Position numbers and translations under genes: made by a program
Part shown: piece after piece, positions 58,138-64,000 of the stretch
Numbering within the stretch: position 1 is the stretch's first letter
Layout of the letters: each line of letters opens with the position of its first letter
Source: Vitellaria paradoxa
Lineage: Eukaryota; Streptophyta; Magnoliopsida; Ericales; Sapotaceae
Length of the DNA: 64,000 bases
Direction of reading: 5' to 3'
Assembly: GCA_019916065.1 (NCBI GenBank)
Contig: JAINTL010000054.1
Location: forward strand, 1-64,000
The notes under the pieces: model-generated
Seen by the model: the letters and a program-made list of their open reading frames with translations, nothing else
What the model was told of the DNA's origin: nothing
Databases searched by the model: none

Positions 58138-59517
58138 GCCTCAATCGAGGTCGAGGAAGGGGATCTAAGCTCTTATCCAGAGGCGGAGGCAGATCTAGTG
58201 CTACCTTAGCATGGTCCACACGGGAGAATCTAAGTCCCACCATAAACCCATTCTTAAGCCCGGGTAATGAAGAAGAGACTCCTTCTATAGTTGACCACAA
58301 TGAATTCCTCTCTAAGAGGAAAGCAAATCTCCAAGAATTTCTACAAAAAAAGAAGGAGTCTAACTCCTTTGCTTCTTATTCAGGATCTAAGCTTGAAATT
58401 ACTACAGCATCTATTTTGCAAACTCAGCCTGTATATAAGACGAGTGATTACACAGAGCCTGTATTGAATCTAAATGAGGATGATATGACATGGGTAAATG
58501 ATCTTGGTTACATTAAGAAAAAACATTTAGACCGGTTTCATTATCCTGTGCCATATTACAAGTATAGGCCTATCTATGAAGCCATGCTTACATCCACAGA
58601 TTCAGTTGAAATCCAACATGTTAACAATAACCATAAAGTTTTTGAAAATATAAATTATAACCAATGCTATATTAAAAGAATATTAACTTGTATGGATTAA
58701 GGAGATGCTATGAAAACCCGAACTTTGAAAATGCCATATGATAAGATGGAATATTTTTTTAATTTCTGGGATTATATACATGCTTGGAATACACGTTTTT
58801 CTATGAAAACCAACAAGAAAAATATTATTTGGTTCTTCAGGATCCGAGAAGAGTTTTTTGAAAAAACAAAAGATATTCCCCTCTGGTTTTACCAGTGATG
58901 AAGAATATTTGGGCCACCTCTTTCTTTAATGCCTAAAGTAGTCTAAGATCTCTATGATTCTTGGGTCGAGGCCCCATTCAATTTTTAGTGGTTTAAATAA
59001 GAAGTCATATGGAGGCCAACCTGTTTTTTACTTTTAGATCAAATTTCATGTGCCTTAGACGTGAAAATGGGAAATAAAAATTGACCAAGATGATCTAGGC
59101 ATCCTAATGCTCGTTAGGACATTCCACTTTCAATGGTGGCAAAAAATTGATGTCTTTGAATTAATCTCTAAAGTTAAAAAGGTAACTGTAGCATATGAAA
59201 AAAGAGAAACTGCAGAGCCATCTGAATCTAAGTCCAATCATCTTTCTCAGCTCTGGAAAAACCTATAGAGAAGATTCCCAAATGCTTCGAAGCATGATAT
59301 TATGGTAAAATGTTTGGAATATCTCAAAGATGAATTTCGACAACTCTTTGAAGATCTCCCGAGTGAACACATGTCACTGGATATCCGCTCTTCTCATTCG
59401 GATGATCCAGTTTTAGCGAGTGAATCACAAAATTCAGAGGATGACATAGCCCATCCACAGGATATTCTCGAAGCAGCTATTGAGATGTTGAAACAAAAAG
59501 AAAAAGATAAAGAATAA
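58134..59517 (+). pseudogene. Caulimovirid ORF2, unknown function
   Basis: It begins at ATG 58134 with a Gly/Arg-rich N-terminus and is open for 188 codons. After the stop at 58698 related frames continue (58710-58898 and 59302-59517). The last of these is acidic and ends in a Lys/Glu-rich helix. I recognise no domain. The position after RNase H matches the downstream ORF I recall for florendoviruses, whose role is unknown; it may be a translation or replication factor, but that is a guess. Confidence 0.6.
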
Positions 59518-59739
59518 GGAGATCATGGGACACCACCTAAAGTTGGCCGTCCATGTGCCAAGATTCCCATCATGAGACCATAGTAATCTTTAAGACAGCT
59601 GTACAAAGTGCCAAAACACCTTTCGGTGGAGATAGGCTGCCAAGTCAAAAGTTCTACAACCTATCACTCATGCTGGCCAACCGACTGCAACCTTCAAGCA
59701 CACGCTACAAGCAGAGTATTGTTTTGTAAAATAAGTAAA

Positions 59740-59872
59740 GAGTAATAGTAAAAATTGTAATAATTTTAGATTCCAAATTGTTATCTTTGGGTCCAAACAG
59801 TTTTATTTTCTTTTCTATTTAAAGGGATAGCCTTACCCTTGTTGAGCCAGACTTTTACAAAATCTTGGAGAA

Positions 59873-59905
<33 letters not shown>

Positions 59906-59952
59906 ACGCCTTGCGATCCTGTAATCACGTTCCATAAATAAATAAATAAATA
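59740..59952 (+). promoter_or_regulatory. Viral pregenomic promoter, CT tract and poly(A) signal
   Basis: A TATTTAAAG TATA-like box (about 59816-59824) is followed by a CT microsatellite (59874-59905) and AATAAATAAATAAATAA (from about 59935), which contains overlapping poly(A) signals. This order, just upstream of the primer site, is that of the caulimovirid intergenic region. Confidence 0.6.
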
Positions 59953-59999
59953 ACTAATAACTATATTTTATTTCCTCATTGTTGCCCATCTCTGCACAT

Positions 60000-60012
60000 T
60001 GGTATCAAAGCA
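60000..60012 (+). other. Viral tRNA-Met primer-binding site (one change)
   Basis: TGGTATCAAAGC matches the caulimovirid initiator tRNA-Met primer site TGGTATCAGAGC except for one base. It defines position 1 of the viral genome. The sequence to the right is AT-rich host-like DNA, so the insertion appears to end at the genomic discontinuity. Confidence 0.65.
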
Positions 60013-60680
60013 AACTTACATAAAAATATGTAAAAATAACCTATAAAAATAATAATCATTAATTAAAAGAGATTAAGGTATAAAATTTTATTATTTATTA
60101 CAAATATGATCACATTTTTTAAAATATTAATTTAAAATCTTTTATATAAAAAGTATTCAAAAAAATATGGGAAGAGTGAGAGAAAAAAAATCATTCTAAC
60201 CATTTAGTAAATTCAATAGTTGAAAATATCTCAAATTTAAAATTTTAAACTTCTTTTTTATATAAATGACATAAAGTGTAAAAGTGTACGTTACATTTTT
60301 TAAAATATTAATTTAAGATCTTTTATATTTTTAAAATATTAATTTAAGATCTTTTATATAAAAAGTATTAAAAAATATAGGAAGAGTGAGAGAAAAAGAA
60401 AAATAATTCTGACTATTTAGAAAATTCAACAGTTGAAAATATCTTAAATTCAAAATTTTAAATTTCTGTATTACATAAATGACACCAAATGTAAAAGTAT
60501 ATGTATTTTAAATTTAAGTCTTAACCACATTAAAATTGAAATTTTAATTTAAATGTTTATTTTTTAATAAAATTTTTAAAAATTTAAAATTTAAATATAT
60601 TTTAAAAAAAAAATTAGTTATCTTTGTCTAATAGGTATCTATATATTATTAAATAATAATAGATAATATAATTTTACAAA

Positions 60681-60711
<31 letters not shown>

Positions 60712-63700
60712 TTGAATTTCAAATTTAAAATTCAAAGAATATGTTTTATTATATAGATATATAATAAGTGATGACGTGGCAAAACTTTAGTGATAACTGG
60801 GACAAATGTCAAATCAAATGATGTGTTTTGTTATATAGATATATATGCAACTAGGTCACAAAAAAGCAACTTTACTATTGTGTGAAGGTTGCACACATTG
60901 CCACTCTCCATGCTCATGCCCTTTGCCAACCTTTATCCAACAATAAATAAATAAAGGGTTTCTTTAAACTCAGCTCTTTCTTAGTGTCCCAAACTTTATA
61001 ATGAATTTTGTCAATAAAATTTAGTAGCTTATGGAGCCAGAATACATCTAACAAATGTTTATCTAAGTCTTGAAGAGTTCTCATAACATTATACTATTGT
61101 CAACTCAAATCATTGTATGTAAAAGCTGTTATGCAACCAACATTCATTCTAAACTTAGAAAATGATGAGTGGAATAGCATCACACTTTCTAAAAAAAAGT
61201 CAGCGACCAAGAAAATGTATATAAAGATACAATATTCACGGAGGAAATAAAAAATCACACACACACACACACACATACACACATATATGAGCATCCAGAA
61301 GACTCTATTTAATTCACAAATAGAAACTGGATTTCACAACATATCATGATTCATGATAATGCAAAAGTGAAAAAATGGCTTAATGGTACACAGTCTTCAA
61401 ACAACAATTATAACAATGAAATTTCCAAATCTAAGACTACTGCAAAGTCGGTGGCCACTGGCACCTTAGAAGGCAAGTTCACAATTGTATCATGGAATGA
61501 TTCATGATATAGTTACGTAAGAAATAGTCTTCAATTACTTCTAAATATGGGCACATCATAGAGTGGTTATTGCACTTACCGTCTTTGTAAACTACTGAGT
61601 TTGCTAATATACTTGGAGAAATAAACCTTTCAAGTTTCATATAAGGTAAATTTTTACAAAATACAAACCAAAACATAAATCAAAACCCAGAAACAATTAG
61701 CAAAAACAAAAAAGGGGGAGGAAAATGAAAAAATGAGACGGATATTCATCAGAATCATTCCAGCTACTGAAGAATACCACAACACACTCGACCAAAAAAA
61801 AAAAAACACAACAACACAGAAGAGTAGCGTGAAGAGGAAAACCCAAATTTCAGAAGAACATAACAAAAATCAGAAAAATAAAATAGAACATAACTTCAAG
61901 AGAAAAACCCAAATAAAAAAACTCATATCAGAAAAAACATAACACAAATCAGAACACACAACACAAAATATACACAGAAAACACAATACAAAGTACCTGA
62001 GGATAAGAAAAATGAGCAGAAGGATGAGAACTTACCAGCAATTGAGCCAAAGTAGAGTGAGAGAATCCTCTAAAAATGGAGAAATCCATATCAGAAAATT
62101 GTATTTATATAAACAGAAGAACATATAACACACTTAGAAAAAGAATAAGAAAAAGAACACAACAACACAAAAGAATAACGTTAAGAGAAAAACCCAAATC
62201 AGAAAAAACATAACACAAATAAAAAAAACAGAAGAAAATCCAAAATATATACAGAACACACTACACAAAATACCAGAGGATAAGAAAAAAAAATGCCAAA
62301 AAAATGACAGACAGGTGAGAACTCACCAATAACTGAGCCAAAGCAAGCAGAGTGAGAAAGTCCTGTGAGAACGATGCTTCAGCCTCAGAGTGAGAGAGTC
62401 ATGTGAGAACTCGCTAGGTTCGTATGGCCCGATCAATGGTGTCAACACCATAAATCTTAGAAGAGGGATAGAAAATCGAAGAAGAACATACGTTGGAATC
62501 TGGAAATCGTTAGAAAAGGAAATGATGCGACCTAAGTGGATTGGACACATTTGGGCGCCAAACGTTAAAATGAAAATGCAATCCCAGCCACTGATAAAAG
62601 GAAATTAAATTTGAGCCATTGATTTGTTAAGATATTTTGAAATTCCTGAGCAGCATTGCTCTATAGATATGTGTGAATTATTTTGTGGGGACTTTTTCTA
62701 GTAACCTTGTCCTTTAATGAGCTTAGCCAAACAAATTACAAGACCCTAAAAAAAACAATGAAAAACAATTTTATCCTTGTAAATTTCATTAAGTTTTGCA
62801 TCATTCTAATAAGTGTCTTAAAGGGAGATTTTGCACTGCGTCCTTCTAACAAGTGTTTTAAGGGGAGATTTTGTTTGCTCTCTAGTGGTCAACTTTGTAT
62901 TACGCTCTTCTAACAAGTCTTCTAAGGGTAGATTTTGTTTGCTCTCTAGTGATCATTTGTTTAAATCTCCTCAGGGTCACTGAAAAATTTACACAATCGT
63001 TAACTCTATAAACTTAAGATTAGTCAAGTTGTGCGTAAGTTGGTCTATATACCCTAAATATTAAAAGAAAATCATATATATATTTAACACATATATAAAA
63101 CACTTTACGGTTTAAATTTTTGAATTCAAAAATTTAACATGGCAGGTACTGGTGGATACTTATTATACTTAACAATCTTTTTTAATATGTTAGCGGTTCC
63201 CTTAAATTTTTACCCAATTTCAATCATTTCTCTTCGTTAATTCTATCACTAAATTAATCATAATTACAATCATGTATGCAATTGACTTAATTCAAATCAA
63301 AGTTAATTAACCTTTGCTTGCGGTGGTAGCAGTAATACTTTTGGTTAATTACAAATTTAAAATAAATTAAGGATGCATATTAATGCAACAAATCAATTAA
63401 AAACCAAAAACCATTACAAAATTTTAATAATAATAAAAAATTACACTGCACGCATCATTTACATAAGCTTCATGCATGATTTGAACTATTATAGTTTCAA
63501 TTTACATGCATGATAAAACAAATGATAACGAATCAGGGACGGAATTAGGATTATAAAATGTCATGACTTATAAGTCAAGACTCAACAAATTAAAAATCCC
63601 ATACAATGTTGGTTGGGGTTGGATTGTTCAAGGGATAGCATGAACTATTCAAGAAATGAGGTTGATTAATTCTTTTTTGGCTCAAATTTTATTTAGTTAA

Positions 63701-64000
63701 AAAGTTTTTTTATTTTTTATTTTTTATTTTTTTGTGGCTCTGGGCTGTAGCCCACCGCAACCCACACTGTGTGGGTCTGCCCCATTAGCCAACCATGATA
63801 GTTAAAGCTCCAAACCATTGGATGGTGATGTTGCCGATGATAACTATCACCCTTCATAAAGTACTTGTACGTACGTATAATTTTTTTTTTTTTTTTTGGG
63901 AAAAGATCTGTTCCCTTTAATAATTAATAAATATGCATACATTCTTTTGTCCCTTTCTTCTTTACCTAGATTGATGCCACTGGGATTTGACTGCAAGGAT
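60013..64000. other. AT-rich right flank with short tandem repeats, no gene supported
   Basis: Tandem copies of about 210 bp start near 60119 and 60330. A (TA)n run lies at 60686-60711 and a CA run at 61256-61275. A diverged duplication of about 360 bp pairs 61800-62060 with 62158-62350. A threefold AAGTGT...GGGAGATTTTGTTTGCTCTCTAGTG repeat occupies 62802-62958. Splice-donor-like GCTG|GTAAGTTC on the minus strand near 62033 has no exon I can support. Confidence 0.5.

Larger units (their letters stand above)
52491..60012 (+). mobile_element. Endogenous caulimovirid (florendovirus-like), near genome length
   Basis: A plus-strand copy of a plant pararetrovirus. In order it holds movement protein, capsid with zinc knuckle, protease, RT, RNase H, a second ORF, a promoter and poly(A) region, and finally a tRNA-Met primer site. 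About 7.5 kb is close to one Caulimoviridae genome. No integrase or LTRs are present, as expected for this family. It is broken by many stops and frame changes (for example 53226, 57141, 57486 and 57736), so it is a fossil. Assignment to florendovirus rests on gene order and a downstream second ORF as I recall them; petuvirus-like or another clade is possible. Confidence 0.85.

Noticed and set aside
61479..62560. Possible minus-strand gene with a first exon near 62.03 kb and frames at 61.48-61.87 kb
   Set aside because: Donor-like sites exist, but the short frames have no recognisable protein features and the region is a diverged tandem duplication of A-rich DNA.

Overview
This window is nuclear DNA of a flowering plant, very probably a woody eudicot. 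The evidence is an intron-containing gene with canonical GT-AG splice sites, plant Ty1/Copia and Ty3/Gypsy retrotransposons, plant tRNA-derived SINEs, hAT and PIF-like foldback elements, an RTE-clade LINE and a decayed plant pararetrovirus. No bacterial operon, CRISPR array, rRNA or tRNA gene was seen. The species cannot be read from the sequence.

The only clearly intact gene is on the minus strand, from the ATG at 19796 to the stop at 1578. It has four coding exons (19796-19494, 19244-19104, 3810-3643, 3263-1578), all joined in phase 0, and encodes 765 residues. The protein is a GT64-family Golgi glycosyltransferase of the GINT1 type, which glycosylates inositol phosphorylceramides of plant sphingolipids. 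Intron 2 is 15.3 kb and is filled with mobile DNA: a chromovirus fragment interrupted by a 709-bp hAT element with an 8-bp target duplication (4185-7450), a decayed Copia element in the same direction as the gene (7490-11338), a probable LINE scrap near 13.1-13.65 kb, and a 2.6-kb block of tandem and inverted repeats with GC-rich palindromes (16.36-18.98 kb).

20-27 kb is AT-rich intergenic DNA holding a PIF-like foldback element, a 260-bp tRNA-derived SINE with an 18-bp target duplication, and a Copia reverse transcriptase scrap. From about 27.37 to 41.44 kb the sequence is an old, discontinuous tandem segmental duplication. Its two units differ by later insertions: a SINE-like element in unit 1, and an RTE LINE and a hAT element in unit 2. 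They also differ in the size of a satellite array (3 against 7 monomers).

41.3-52.03 kb is an LTR element with a plus-strand LTR and primer site but an antisense reading frame. It is split by a complete 7.74-kb gag-only Ty3/Gypsy element with 1.7-kb LTRs (42772-50512). 52.49-60.01 kb is an almost genome-length endogenous caulimovirid that ends at its own primer-binding site and is broken by many stops and frame changes. The last 4 kb is AT-rich DNA with short tandem repeats and no gene I can support.

No multi-gene novel system is visible. The most informative observations are the TE-loaded intron with upstream ORFs in the gene's leader, the dated-by-insertion segmental duplication, the split antisense-ORF retroelement, and the near-complete pararetrovirus with its overlapping second ORF.
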